Origin: Miscanthus floridulus
Lineage: Eukaryota; Streptophyta; Magnoliopsida; Poales; Poaceae
Length of the DNA stretch: 64,000 nucleotides
NCBI RefSeq assembly: GCF_019320115.1
Contig: NC_089586.1
Location: 2,143,388-2,207,387, forward strand
Direction of reading: 5' to 3'
How positions within the stretch are numbered: position 1 is the first letter of the stretch; each line of letters starts with the position of its first letter. A program made the translations under genes and the position numbers. This document shows positions 42,426 through 54,226 of the stretch, in pieces. The notes under the pieces are model-generated. The model worked only from the letters and a program-made list of their open reading frames with translations. It was not told the DNA's origin and did not search any database.

Positions 42426-44685
42426 TGAAAGTGCATCTAGCCCTTTAGTGGGTTTTGGATGATTGAATGACAACGTGATTAAAGGTCTAACCCATTTGCA
42501 AAGTGTGGACCGGTAATAGGTTATCTCACAGGTACTTAATGAAAGCCAAAATGATGAGTTGTTGTATAAACAATCTAGTTCAAGCACAAGACAACAATAT
42601 AAATGGAATTAATGCAAATGCTTATTTATTGTGGGATTTCCATGTACTATGTGAAAACAAGCTTGTAAGAATTAATTAATGAGACATAAGGGATTGCATA
42701 TGGAATGGTCTCATATTTGAAGCTTGCTAAATCGAAATGAAAAAGATAACAATACATGAATGGATGATTCAACACAAGATACGACTTGATGGCTTAAGAT
42801 GGTGAAGATAGCAAGGAAAGGCTTCGAGGTACTAACCAAGGGTGAAGGGCAAGCGATGGCTTAGCGGCTAAAAAACCTAGCTAGGGTGAAGAAGGAAGTA
42901 CTTGCATTTAGTTGAGATACTAATCAAGCTATGATGGTCATGTTAATGTGGAGGATCAAATCACTATTGGAGTGTTTGATGGAAGTGACTTGATACATTT
43001 GGGATTATTCAAATTTGATGAATGGAATCAAGTCACGTGCTCAAGATGGCTATGCTCAAGTGAAAAGATCAATATCAACATGTTGGCACCCTCACTTGAT
43101 GAAGATTGGAATACACGACTTCGGTTGAAAGAGATCAACGCAAAAGGTTTAAATTCGTTATACTTTTAAAATTTGAGTTAATAGGAATGCCGTACTATTA
43201 AGAGGGATGCATCATGTTGATAGATAATGTTTCATAAGTGCTCAAGCCAACCCATGTGAGTTTTGAGTGTTTGAGAGACAAATGAGCTAATCTATTTTTG
43301 CTAGTCTGGCAATACCAGACGTGTCCGGTATTTGCCCAGCAATGGTAAAAGTGTTGTTCTCGGGTTGGTTCGTCGGGAGTTCCGACAATGGTCGGGAGTT
43401 CTGATGTCTCGCACTTTAACTGACTTAGATGGTTCACTGTCTTGATCATACCGGACATGTCTGGTATGGACGTCCAGAGGCCAACGACTAGTTTTCAAAT
43501 GCCTTGAGGGTCGGGAGTTCCGACATGAGTCGGGAGTTCTGATGGTCGAAAGTTCCAGCATGCGTCGGGAGTTCCGACACCTCATAAACTTTAACTCAGT
43601 TACTTAGTTTTCAAATATGTTGAGGGTCGGGAGTTCTGACGTGAGTTGGGAGTTCCGACGGTTGGAAGTTTCGGCATTCATCGGGAGTTCCGATGCCTCA
43701 CATTGTCACTGTAACTTAGTTACTGTTGGGACAGTATAAGTCATACCGGACGTGTCTGGTGTGGCAACGGCTACAAAATGGCTAGTTTTTCCAAGGGGGC
43801 TATAAATACCCCCAAACCTCCACCTTTGGAGGCTGCTGATTCTGCTAATACACATACACGTTTTTTAGCCTTGCCAACTCTCCCAAACCCTCTCTTAGTG
43901 AGTGTGTGATCCAAATTGCCAAATCAATTAGTGGGTTGAGAGAAATTCAAAAAGAGAGCAATCCATCCACTTGAGCACTTGTGCATATTGTCAATCTCAT
44001 GATTTACATTTGTTACTCTTGGACTCTTCGGTCCTAGATGGCTAGGCATCGCCGGAGAGCACCCGAGAGATTGTGGTGTGCCTCGAAAAGTTTGTAATGG
44101 TCGATTCCGCCGCCTTAGAATCAACTAGTGGAAGGAGGAAAAGGAGTTGGAAAAGTCTCTGGCTAGAGTAACCTTCGTGGTAACCTCTAGGGCTGACTTT
44201 CGCTGGGTCGCCTGCAGCCCCCTCAACGGAGAGTAGGACTCGAACGACTCCGAACTTTGATAAAACAAATATCATGTCTCAATTCGCATTTTATTTGATA
44301 TTTGTGTTGCTCCAGCTCTTGTGCAGGTTCTCTGTGTATATTGTCATCTCTAGTAGGTACCTATAGTTTGGCTTGAAGATAGAAATCGAAAGGAGCAAGT
44401 TTGGGGTTGCTCTATAGAAATCGTGTATACTGGACACGTCCGGTATTTTGTACTTATGCTGAAAATATTTATTCTCTGTTCTAACTTTGTGTTGCAGTGT
44501 TGTAGGTTCGAGATATATTCTTTATACCTTGCTTACTCTATGGTTAACTTGTGAGAGGTGGTATTACTCTTAATTTAGAGTTTCCATTTTGGAAACTCCC
44601 TTTTCTAATTGTTTCCGCATTTAAAGGTGTTAATTTTTAGAAATGCCTATTCACCCCCCTCTAGGCGGCATCCTAGGTCCTTTCA
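42426..44685 (+). repeat. Sirevirus-like LTR, copy 1
   Basis: It is 2260 bp, starting tgaaagtgcatctagccc and ending cctaggtcctttca. It shares near-identical text with 51269-53602. The interior has many repeats of the imperfect palindrome gtcgggagttccgac (about 43375-43690) and of taccggacgtgtccggta variants (43316, 43448, 43741, 44426). These palindrome families are typical of Sirevirus LTRs. The promoter region is suggested by ctataaatacccccaa at 43800. Confidence 0.85.
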
Positions 44686-44700
44686 ATTGGTATCATAGCG
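44686..44700 (+). other. Primer-binding site, copy 1
   Basis: attggtatcatagcg follows the LTR end directly and resembles the initiator-Met tRNA complement (TGGTATCAGAGC). The second copy has attggtattagag at 53603. Confidence 0.6.
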
Positions 44701-44736
44701 AGGTTCTCACCTAAAGCTTCACCACCGTGAGAAAAA

Positions 44737-46723
44737 GATGTCGATGCCTATCGAGTTGGAGCCGGTGCTTCTCCAAAATTATGGTTCAAACTTTCTACCT
44801 TGATCAATTTATGTACTCAATGCTTTTCAGGATATTAGTCCTCTTGTTGAGCATATTGTTGGTGAAAGCATACCTCTTCCTATAGTTGATTGGAGCAACT
44901 ACAAAAATTTGTCAAAAGAGGAAGAGATATGCGTGCAACTCAATGCTTAAGCAATTAATGTCATATTGAGTACATTGAGTGCAGAGGTTTAAGATGAGGC
45001 AATCTTCAATGGACAACCACCTCTAGAGAGTGCTCATCTCATTTGGACTAAACTTTTTGATTTATATGAAAAATCCAAATGTGATGATGCACTTGAGATC
45101 GAGTCAATGGAAAGTATGTCAATTGTGTCTTCATGCAGCGAAGAAGCCTCATAAGACCTCAAGAGTGCCGAGCTAGAGCAAGAAGTGCAAGCAGCGCATG
45201 ACTTGCTATCTACCTACACATACCGAACGTGCCTACCAGACGTGTCTAGTATGGCCGAGGCAACAGAGCAGCAAGCAGCTATTTGCAATGATGCTCAAGC
45301 CCGATGGCGACCAAGTGATGAGTCAACCTCAGTATCTCTTGATACTCATCACTTGTGTCTCATGGCCAAGAAAAGCAAGAAAAAGAATAACAAGAAAGAT
45401 TAAGAAAAGGAGAAAGCACAAGTGGATGATGAAGATGTGAGTGATGTTGAAGTTGAAGACAACTACAACCTTGATCATCTCAACCGCAAAGACAAGTTCA
45501 TCATCATGAAGATAGTTGAAAAGAATGATGAGCTTGAAGAAGAGATTGAGAAGCAAGAGCAATCACTTCAAAAGCAAGAATTGTTTCTCATCTCCAAGAT
45601 GGAAGAACTAAAGGCTCTAAGTGAAAGGTATGAAAAATTGTCAATTGAGCATGCTTTTGTTACTAACTCCTCTTCTAGTGTTTCACAACTAGAGAAGGAA
45701 AACTTTGAGCTCAAGGCAAGGCTAGATGAACTATCAAGCAAGTATAATGTGCTACAAGCAAACTATGTTCATCTAAAGTGCTCTCATGATGAAGTAGTAG
45801 AATCAAGCTTCATGCTTGAGGTAGCTCATGAGGTTGTGATCACATCGGTAAAATTTTATCAACCTCTTACACATTCACTCACTAGTACACCATCTCAATT
45901 AAATATTTCTTGTATTAATGAGTGTGCTCCTCAAGCAAGCTAATCTTCGATTGAGCTAAATCTTGTAGAAAACATAAAGCTCAAAGAAGAGGTGAAAAGA
46001 TCAAAGAAAGATGTGATTCGGTTGAAGGGTAAGGAGAAAGCACAACCTTCTTAAGATAATCGTGATAACATGGTGAAGAAGCTTGAGAAGGATTCAAACC
46101 TTGCTTCCTCCAAAACCCAACAAAAGAATCACATTTCAAGTAAGGCCAACACAACCAAGAGCAAGAAACATGGAAAAAGGTTATGCTATGGTTGTGGATT
46201 ATATGGACATGAGTGGGCCATGTGTCCACATAAGAGTTGGGCTGACAAGTGTGAAGTGGCCGAACAAAAGGCCTCAAACAAGTTGGCCAACTAAAAGAAA
46301 AGTGATGGACAAAGCGCTTGTCTCATAAGCAAGAAATTGGGGTATCCTACCAATAAATGCCCAATGTACAAAGAGGCAAGAAAGGAAGCCCAAGTTGCAA
46401 CAAGAAGATGCTATGGATGCAATGAGATGGGCCACAAAATTGATACATGTCCATACAAGCAAAACAAGCATAGAGCAAACAAAGGCCGCATATGCTATGC
46501 TTGTAGAAGAAAGGGGCATCTAAGCTATGAATGCCCAAATGGTAACGCTCCTAAGCCGAATAAATTTATTTATAATGATATGCTTAGGAAGACCACAAAT
46601 GGAGTTAGCACTAGCAAGGTGACGTGTTCACCACAAACTAGTGCTAAAGCCATTTGGGTGCCTAAGCACTTGTTGACTAACCCAAAAGGACCCAACAAGA
46701 GTTGGGTACCAAAGTGTGCTTAG
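44737..46723 (+). pseudogene. Sirevirus-like gag, copy 1
   Basis: N-terminal part: SMPIELEPVLLQN, IVDWSNYKNLSKEEE, ILSTLSAEV and ESAHLIWTKLFDLYEKSKCD. Then comes a long coiled coil (about 45422-45943, NDELEEEIEKQEQSLQKQ and so on). C-terminal zinc knuckles follow: CYGCGLYGHEWAMC (about 46184), a damaged GYPTNKC unit (about 46339), CYGCNEMGHKIDTC (about 46409) and CYACRRKGHLSYEC (about 46493). They end in a basic tail with IWVPKHLL and NKSWVPKCA. Stops at 44801 (TGA), 44948 (TAA) and 44990 (TAA) and later frame changes inactivate it. It has a gag-like role in particle formation by homology. No pol follows. Confidence 0.8.
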
Positions 46724-48266
46724 GTTAATGATGTAGGTACTTGGTGATGAGATGAAGGCTTTGGGTTGGTTGAGCAAGTAAATTGAAAATATTTACTCAA
46801 TCTATCAACCAATTCTTATCATAGTCTCCTATATGGTTGACCCAAAGATAAGTTAATGAATATATCATCTACTTCATCCTCACCATTGACAACAAGTACC
46901 TAAACCCTATAGGATAGCCACTTTTTTTATTTTGTGCTAAATGACTCACAAATAGGCATATTTGTAAAAAAAAATTGAAAGTGGCTAATTAGTTGTACTT
47001 GATAATTATCATGTTTGCCATATGGTGCTTTTAATAGTTCTCTAGTAGAGCAATTTATTTGTTGAGATGCAAGTATACAATAAATAATAAAGCTAAACGA
47101 AGAATCACAAGCAGCGAATTAATTGTTTTTATCCTGCACCTATCGGACGTGTCTGGTATTACTATCGGACATGTCCATTATGGCCAGGGACAGAAATAAA
47201 GTGTTTTTGTTCTACGTATTCCAGACATGTCCGGTATACCTATCGAATGTGTCCGGTATTGTAGGAAGCAGAACACTAATTGGATTACAACTGAGTCTTT
47301 GATCCATATATTTTCACATATCCTTAATTCACTCAGAAGCTTGTGATTTATCAAATCTTAATGGATTGTGAGCATCTCTTAAAATCAAATTTAAATATGG
47401 CAAATTATTTGGTTGTGGTTCAAAATAGAAAATTGACTCCCAAATTCTTAATAGAATGAAGTGCTAGATAAAAGTCATTCAAATTACTTAAAGCACTTAT
47501 TTAGGGGGAGCTCAGTTTCTATTTTGCACCTTGTGGACTAACAAATTTATCTAGCATTCTTTGTAGTCCTTTGGATGAAAAATTGATTTCATATCTAGCA
47601 TGATTATTTGGCAATTAAGGTCAACAAAAGATTATCATGCTATGTATCTTCTTAGTGGTATTCTAGTGGGCTCAAGGCAAAGGTATGTTTTTACATACAT
47701 GCATTGTAAGTGCATCTAAGGCCCTTTATATGTTAGAATGTGCATTTGTGTGACATAGGTGAGATATTTTTCAAAACTCATTACTAGCATGTGTAGGTGG
47801 TGTGAATTTGAAAAACTATTTGAATCTTGGTCTTTGTGACCTAGCCTCATCATGTGATAATTATAGCTCTCCTTGATTGTTTGATTGGCTAATTACACAT
47901 GACATGAATTTCTTAAGTCCATAATCTACTATGTCTCACAATATCTCTCAAGTGATCAAAATCTATATATGCCAAATATTTGGAAAAGGGAAGTGATACT
48001 CATGGCATTTGGTTAAGAAAAGTATTTACACCTTATTTGGATCAAGGACATACATGTTTTTGGATCAAGAAATGATAGAGAAGGGGATTAGAATTAAGTG
48101 AATGAAATTTGGAAAAAGAATAGTCAGCCCGCAAATACCGGACGTGTCCGGTATGAGCGGGATTATAAAAACGACCGGTACCCCTTCGGCCAAGTTAGGT
48201 TTTTCTTCTTCCTACCAACCTAGCCGCCTCTCCTTGATCTTCATTGGTGATTTCAAGTTTTCACCA
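46724..48266. other. Non-coding spacer of the Sirevirus-like element
   Basis: AT-rich. It has palindrome variants taccggacgtgtccggta at about 47139-47260 (four, degenerate) and 48137. No pol motif is found on either strand. In an autonomous relative this is where protease-to-RNase H would lie. Confidence 0.5.
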
Positions 48267-50598
48267 TGAAAAGGAAGAGAGGGAGATTGGATCAAAGGAG
48301 ATTTGCATCAAGATCGAAGGCTCCGAGACTTGGATTTCCAATCGTATCTTCATTCACTCTCTCAAGGTACCCTAATCTCGGACCTCATCCGATCTAAGCG
48401 GTTAGGGTATGATTTTGAAATCCCTTCAGTAGAGATGCTACATTACCTATCTAGAAGCAATGCCCAGAGTTTGGATTGGATTGGTTGAAGATTGAGCGAA
48501 GGGCCTAGTTAGGGTTGCTGTCCGCTGTATGTCCGGTATGGGACAGCAGAGCAGGTTTTGCTCCCTTGTGTTAATCTTCTCAATGGTTGATTCATAGGAC
48601 TAAGTTTGATTGTCTATTGTGTTTTGTGAACCTTGTGACCTAGTTTGGTTGAGGTGATTGCAAAGCATAGGATAATTATTCTTATTTCTACATTTCAACT
48701 AAAATAAGCTATCGTTTGGGTATGTATCTAAAATTCCTTACATATCTTTAGATACAGGACAGTAGTCATGAGCGAAAGACAGGAGCCTAGGTCCAAGCAT
48801 AGGCATGATCCAGCTTTGGAGAAACACAAGAAGGCAAGGCAAGACATGCATCCCAAATTCAGTCAGCAAGAGCCGGGTAGTAGCAGGAGACCCTCTAGAG
48901 CCACTAGGGGTGCTCCATAGTATAGAGAGGGTGGTGATGGTGATAGCAGCCCCTCTTCTGGTGATGAAACTAAGGATTACAGACTTGAGCATAGGAAAAG
49001 GAGGAGCACTAACAGAGACTCAGACAGAGAGTCAGATGATGGTGACAACTCTGAGGAGATAGAGGAGGAGCAATAGGCACCTTTAGTGCACCACCCAGGT
49101 CAGGGCATGGACTATGGCCTTCTTGAAGTACATGCTTCCATTTTACCCAACTATGTTGTCAGAGTCAACTACAATGGAAAGGGTATGACTATGAGAGCAA
49201 GAGATCAGAGGAGGATTGATCCTAGAGGTTTGCCTAGGATTTAGTATGATCATCGCTTTCACACTATGTTCCATCTAGATTATTATACTAGTGTGATACT
49301 TGCTTGGAATCCTGTGGTAGCCAAGTCTTAGTGGATAGATTGGAAACATGTGAGAGAGCTACGGAAGTCCTCCATTAACTATGCTATTGCCACTTGTCAG
49401 CGCACAGGTGTATACACACTCATGGAGTTTGTGCATGATTGAAACTCTAAAGTTATTACACAGTTTTATGCCACTCTATTTGTGGAAGAGGAGCCAAGGC
49501 ATATGCATTGTATGCTTGAAGGCCAGTGGTATAGTGTTGACTACGACACCTTTGTAGCTTTTCTTGGCTTCTTAGAGGAGGACCTCCAGAGAGACAGGAT
49601 CCACACCAAGCAGGTGTTACCTCCTAAGCAGCTTGCCTACATGTATCCACCAGGAGGTGAGAAAGGGGCAGTGGGGAAGGTTCTAGGTCTTCACCCTACT
49701 TATAGATACCTAGATAGGATGTTTAGGAAGACTATTGACTACAAGAGTGGAGACAAGGGCAACATTGTAGATTATTCTAGGAACCTGCTCCAGAGGATGG
49801 TACCTGATGCTCAGCCATTCAGTATGTTTGACTTTATTTGGTCAGAGATTAGGAGTGTGGGAGAGAGGCCCCTCAAGGGCTATGGATTTGCACCTTACAT
49901 CATGTTTATGATTGAGAAGGTCACAGGACACACATTTGAGTATGACAAGAAGCATAAAGTCCTAAAGATTGTAGATGACTTGATAGAGATTAGGGTACCT
50001 CCAGTAGGACCAGGAGGAGGAGTAGCATCACAAGAGGCAGATTCACTTGCAGGTGGTGCAGTAGCTGGACAAGCTTCTCCTCTACCACATGCTCCTTCAC
50101 ATTCTTCTTCACATCACCGCAATCCTCCTTCTCCTATTTGTAAGATGTTCAGTGCTATCTTTGGGATGTGCAAGGACATACGGACCTGTCAGCAGAAGGA
50201 GAGGGAGGCTAGGAGGAAGGATACTCAGACTTTGAAGCAGATTGCTTCTAGACTTAAGTTTGATCCTCCTAGGTCTCCACTATCAAATGAGGCAGCTAGT
50301 GAGCCTGAGATTGAGGAGCAGCAGCAAGGCAGGTACGACGCAGAGTTTGCTGAGTTCCTTCAGCGACAACAGCAGTAGCAACAGGCTCTAGAGTACCCTG
50401 ACACTTTACCACTACAGGCTCGGGTGCCTACTCACTCTCTGCCATATCCTAGTGCTGCAGATGAGTATGCTTCAGACTAGTGGAGTGACCTCACGGGTAG
50501 CTTCTATGACCCGTCTGGTGCGGGTGGTTCTCGTCTAGCCGGTGCAACATGCTCAGATCATGAGGATGCTGGTAGAGATGAAGATGATGATGAGTGAT
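48267..50598 (+). pseudogene. Extra ORF of the Sirevirus-like element (plant-transposon-protein type)
   Basis: The longest open part is 49482-50378. The frame extends upstream from about 48768 (MSERQEPRSKHRHDP) through TAG at 48918, 49074, 49242 and 49329 and TGA at 49440. Parts: a charged, Ser/Arg/Asp-rich N-terminal tail; a folded domain (LPNYVVRVNYNGKG, CMLEGQWYSVDYDTFVAFLGF, RDRIHTKQVLPPKQLAYMYP, DFIWSEIRSVGERPLKGYG, FAPYIMFMIEKVTGHTFEYD); then a Pro/Ser/His linker and a basic and Gln-rich C-terminus. The folded domain resembles the uncharacterised 'putative plant transposon protein' domain seen in grass retroelements. The function is unknown, and I see no signal peptide or membrane segment. 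Confidence 0.6.
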
Positions 50599-51268
50599 CA
50601 CAGCTTTCAGAGATAGCTTGTAGCCCCTTTTGTCCTTAGTTTGTCATTGTTGGACCTTTGTGGTGGTAGATGACAAAGGGGGAGAGAGACTGATTAATGC
50701 TTCAGGATATTTGTCTCATTTGGCTTATCTTTGTACCTAAAGATATGTACTGTAGGCTGTAGTTTTTGTTTTTGAGCTTCATTGATGTATCTTGAGTTTG
50801 AGATAGATTGTATCATGTGAGAGATGAGACTTACTTATGCTTTATCTATGTATCTCTTGAGACATGATCTTTATTTATATATTAGTGGCTTGTGGACTTG
50901 AGAAAATTTATAATGAGTGCTATGTGTGACATACATATGTTATATTTATTTTCATAAGGACTATGCATGCTAGAATGAAAATATTTGATGTGATGCCTTT
51001 ATATTTATTCTTGTGTGATATATCTTGTCATATGCATCATGGTTTTACTTTGTCACACACACATGCACCCCACAGATGCAATGATTTAGGGGGAGTCACC
51101 TATATGTTTTAGTATGTGCAACTGATATTTGAGGTCATTTTGTGAATTCTAATCATAAGCACATATTAAGGGGAGCCTCTCATAAATCATTGAACCCAAA
51201 AGCTTAAACGTTTATATTCTTTTGTAAGTTTTAATCAAGTTGTCATTAATCACCAAAAAAGGGGAGAT
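50599..51268. other. 3' untranslated region and polypurine tract
   Basis: AT-rich, with the phrase atgacaaagggggagagag near 50668 and a second purine tract aaaaaaggggagat (51255-51268) directly before the LTR. Two purine tracts are common in Sireviruses. Confidence 0.6.
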
Positions 51269-53602
51269 TGAAAGTGCATCTAGCCCTTTAGTGGGTTTTG
51301 GATGATTGAATGACAATATGATTAAAGGTCTAACCCGTTTGCTAAGTGTGGACAGGTAATAGGTTATCTCATAGGTACTTAATGAAAGCCAAAATGATGA
51401 GTTGTTGTATAAACAATCTAGTTCAAGCACAAGACAACAATGCAAATGGAATTCATGCAAAGGCTTATTTATTATGGGATTTCCATGTACTATGTGAAAG
51501 CAAGCATATAAGAATTAATTAATGAGACATAAGGGATTACATATGGAATGGTCTCATATTTGAAGCTTGCTAAATTGAAATGAAAAAGGTAACAATACAT
51601 GAATGGATGATTCAACACAAGATGTGACTTGATGGCTTGAGATGGTGAAGATAGCAAGGAAAGGCTTCGAGGTACTAAGCAAGGGTGAAGGGCAAGTGAC
51701 GGCTTGGCAGCCGAAGAACCTAGCTAGGGTGAAGAAGGAAGTACTTGTATTTAGTTGAGGTACTAATCAAGCTATGATGGTCATGTTAATGTAGAGGATC
51801 AAATCACTATTAGAGTGTTTGATGGAAGTGACTTGATACATTTGGGATTATTCAAATTTGATGAATGGAATCAAGTCACGTGCTCAAGATGGCTATGCTC
51901 AAGTGAAAAGATCAATATCAACATGTTGGCACCCTCACTTGATGAAGATTGGAATACACAGCTTTGGTTGAAAGAGATCAACGCAAAAGGTTTAAATTCG
52001 TTATACTTTTAAAATTTGAGTTAATAGGAATGCCGTACTATTAAGAGGGATGCATCATGTTGATAGATAATGTTTCATAAGTGCTCAAGCTAACCCATGT
52101 GAGTTTTGAGTGTTTGAGAGACAAATGAGCTAATCTATTTTTGCTAGTCTGGCAATACCAGATGTGTCTGATATTTGCCCAACAATGGTAAAAGTGTTGT
52201 TCTCGGGTTGGTTCGTCAGGAGTTCCGACGTGAGTCGGAAGTTCCAACGGTCGGGAGTTTCGAGGATCGGGAGTTCCGGCAATGGTTGGGAGTTCTGACG
52301 TCTCGCACTTTAACTGACTTAGATGGTTCACTGTCCTGGTCATACCGGACGTGTCCAGTATTCATATTGGACGTGTCCGATATGGACGACCAGAGGCCAA
52401 CGGCTAGTTTTCAAATGCCTTAAGGGTTAGGAGTTCCGACGTGAGTTGGGAGTTTCAACGGTCGGAAGTTCCGGCATGCGTCGGGAGTTCTGACACCTCA
52501 CAAACTTCAACTCAGTTACTTAGTTTTCAAATATGCTGAGGGTCAGGAGTTCCGACATGAGTCAGGAGTTTCAACGGTTGGAAGTTCCAGCATTCATCAG
52601 GAGTTCCGACGCCTCACATTGTCACTGTAACTTAGTTACCATTGGGGCAGTGTATGTCATATCGGACATGTCCGATATGGCAACGGCTATAAAATGGCTA
52701 GTTTTTCCAAGGGGGCTATAAATACCCCCAAGCCTCCACCTTTGGAGGTTGCTGATTCTGCTAATACACATACACGTTTTTGAGCCTTGCCAACTCTCCC
52801 AAACCCTCTCTTAGTGAGTGTGTGATCCAAATTGCCAAATCAATTAGTGGGTTGAGAGAAATTCAAAAGGAGAGCAATCCATCCACTTGAGCACTTGTGC
52901 ATATTGTCAATCTCATGATTTGCATTTGTTACTCTTGGACTCTTCGGTCCTAGACGGCTAGGTGTCGCTGGAGAGCACCTGAGAGATTGTGGTGTGCCTC
53001 GAAAAGTTTGTAACGGTCGATTCCGCCGCCTCAGAATCAACTAGTGGAAGGAGAAAAAGGAGTTGGAAAAGACTCCGACTAGAGTGACCTTCGTGGTAAC
53101 CACTAGGGCTGACCTTCGCTGGGTCGTCCGTAGCCCCCTCAATGGAGAGTAGGGCACGAACGAGTTCGAACTTCAGTAAAACAAATATCATGTCTCAATT
53201 CGCATTTCATTTGATATTTGTGTTGCTTTAGCTCTTGTGCAGGTTCTCTGTATATATTGTCATCCCTAGTAGGTGCATGCAGTTTGGCTTGAAGATAGAA
53301 ATCGAAAAGAGCAAGTTTGGGGCTGCTCTGTAGAAATCATGTATACCGGACACGTCCGGTATTTCATACTTGTGCTGAAAATATCTATTCTATGTTCTAA
53401 CTTTGTGTTGTAGGGTTGTAGCTTCTAGATATATTCTTTATACCTTGCTTACTCTGTGGTTAACTTGTGAGACATGGTATTACTCTTAATTTGGAGTTTC
53501 CATTTTGGAAACTCTCTTTTCTAATTGTTTCCGTATTTAAAGGTGTTAATTTTTAGAAATGCCTATTCACCCCCCCTCTAGGCGGCATCCTAGGTCCTTT
53601 CA
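51269..53602 (+). repeat. Sirevirus-like LTR, copy 2
   Basis: It is 2334 bp, starting tgaaagtgcatctagccc and ending cctaggtcctttca. It is 74 bp longer than copy 1, largely from an extra gagttccgacgtgagtcgg-type block near 52215-52285. Scattered substitutions separate the copies, so this is an older duplication than the Copia element at 19634. Confidence 0.85.
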
Positions 53603-54226
53603 ATTGGTATTAGAGTGAGGTTCTTACCTAAAGCTTCACTGCCGTGAGAAAAGGATGTCAACACCTATCAAATTGGAGCCGGTGCTTCTCCAAAATGATG
53701 GTTCAAACTTTCTACCTTGGTCAATTCATGTACTCAATGCTTTTAGGGATATTAGTCCTCTTGTTGAGCATATTGTTGGTGCAAGCATAACTTTTCCTAT
53801 AGTTGATTGGAGCAACTACAAAAATTTGTCAAAAGAGGAAGAGATGTGTGCAACTCAATGCTCAAGCTATTAATGTCATGTTGAGTACATTGAGTGCAGA
53901 GGTTCAAGATGAGGCAATCTTCAATGGACAACCACCTCCGGAGAGTGCTCATCTCATTTGGACTAGACTTTTTGATTTATATGGAAAATCCAAATGTGAT
54001 GATGCACTTGAGATGAGTCAATGGAAAGTATGTCCATTGTGTCTTCATGCAGCGAAGAAGCCTCATAAGACCTCAAGAGCGTCGAGCCAAAGCAAGAAGT
54101 GCAAGCAGCGCATGACCTACTGTCCGCCTGCACATACTGAACGTGTCCGGTATGACCGAGGCAACAGAGCAGCAAGCAGCTGTTTGCAACGATGCTCAAG
54201 CCCGATGGTGACCAAGTGATGAGGCA
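53603..54226 (+). pseudogene. Sirevirus-like gag, copy 2, truncated
   Basis: It repeats the gag start of copy 1 (TPIKLEPVLLQNDGSNFLPW, DWSNYKNLSKEEE). It keeps TGG at 53718, CAA at 53863 and CAA at 53905 where copy 1 has stops. It has its own 2-base deletion near 53850. Similarity to copy 1 ends at gtgatgag (about 54222). Confidence 0.75.

Larger units (their letters stand above)
42426..54226 (+). mobile_element. Sirevirus-like Copia element lacking pol, LTR-internal-LTR-partial internal
   Basis: Order: LTR 42426-44685; internal 44686-51268; LTR 51269-53602; second internal start 53603 to about 54226. Both LTRs are followed by the same primer-site sequence (attggtat) and the same gag start. 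The internal region holds a gag remnant with zinc knuckles and a separate downstream ORF, but no protease, integrase, reverse transcriptase or RNase H. The second internal copy stops at about 54226, where text changes to the Gypsy-family internal region. It is probably a non-autonomous lineage in a tandem arrangement made by unequal LTR recombination or by adjacent insertion and deletion. Confidence 0.7.

Noticed and set aside
49482..50378. Considered as an independent host gene
   Set aside because: It lies between gag and the polypurine tract of an LTR element with stop-interrupted upstream frame, so it belongs to the element.
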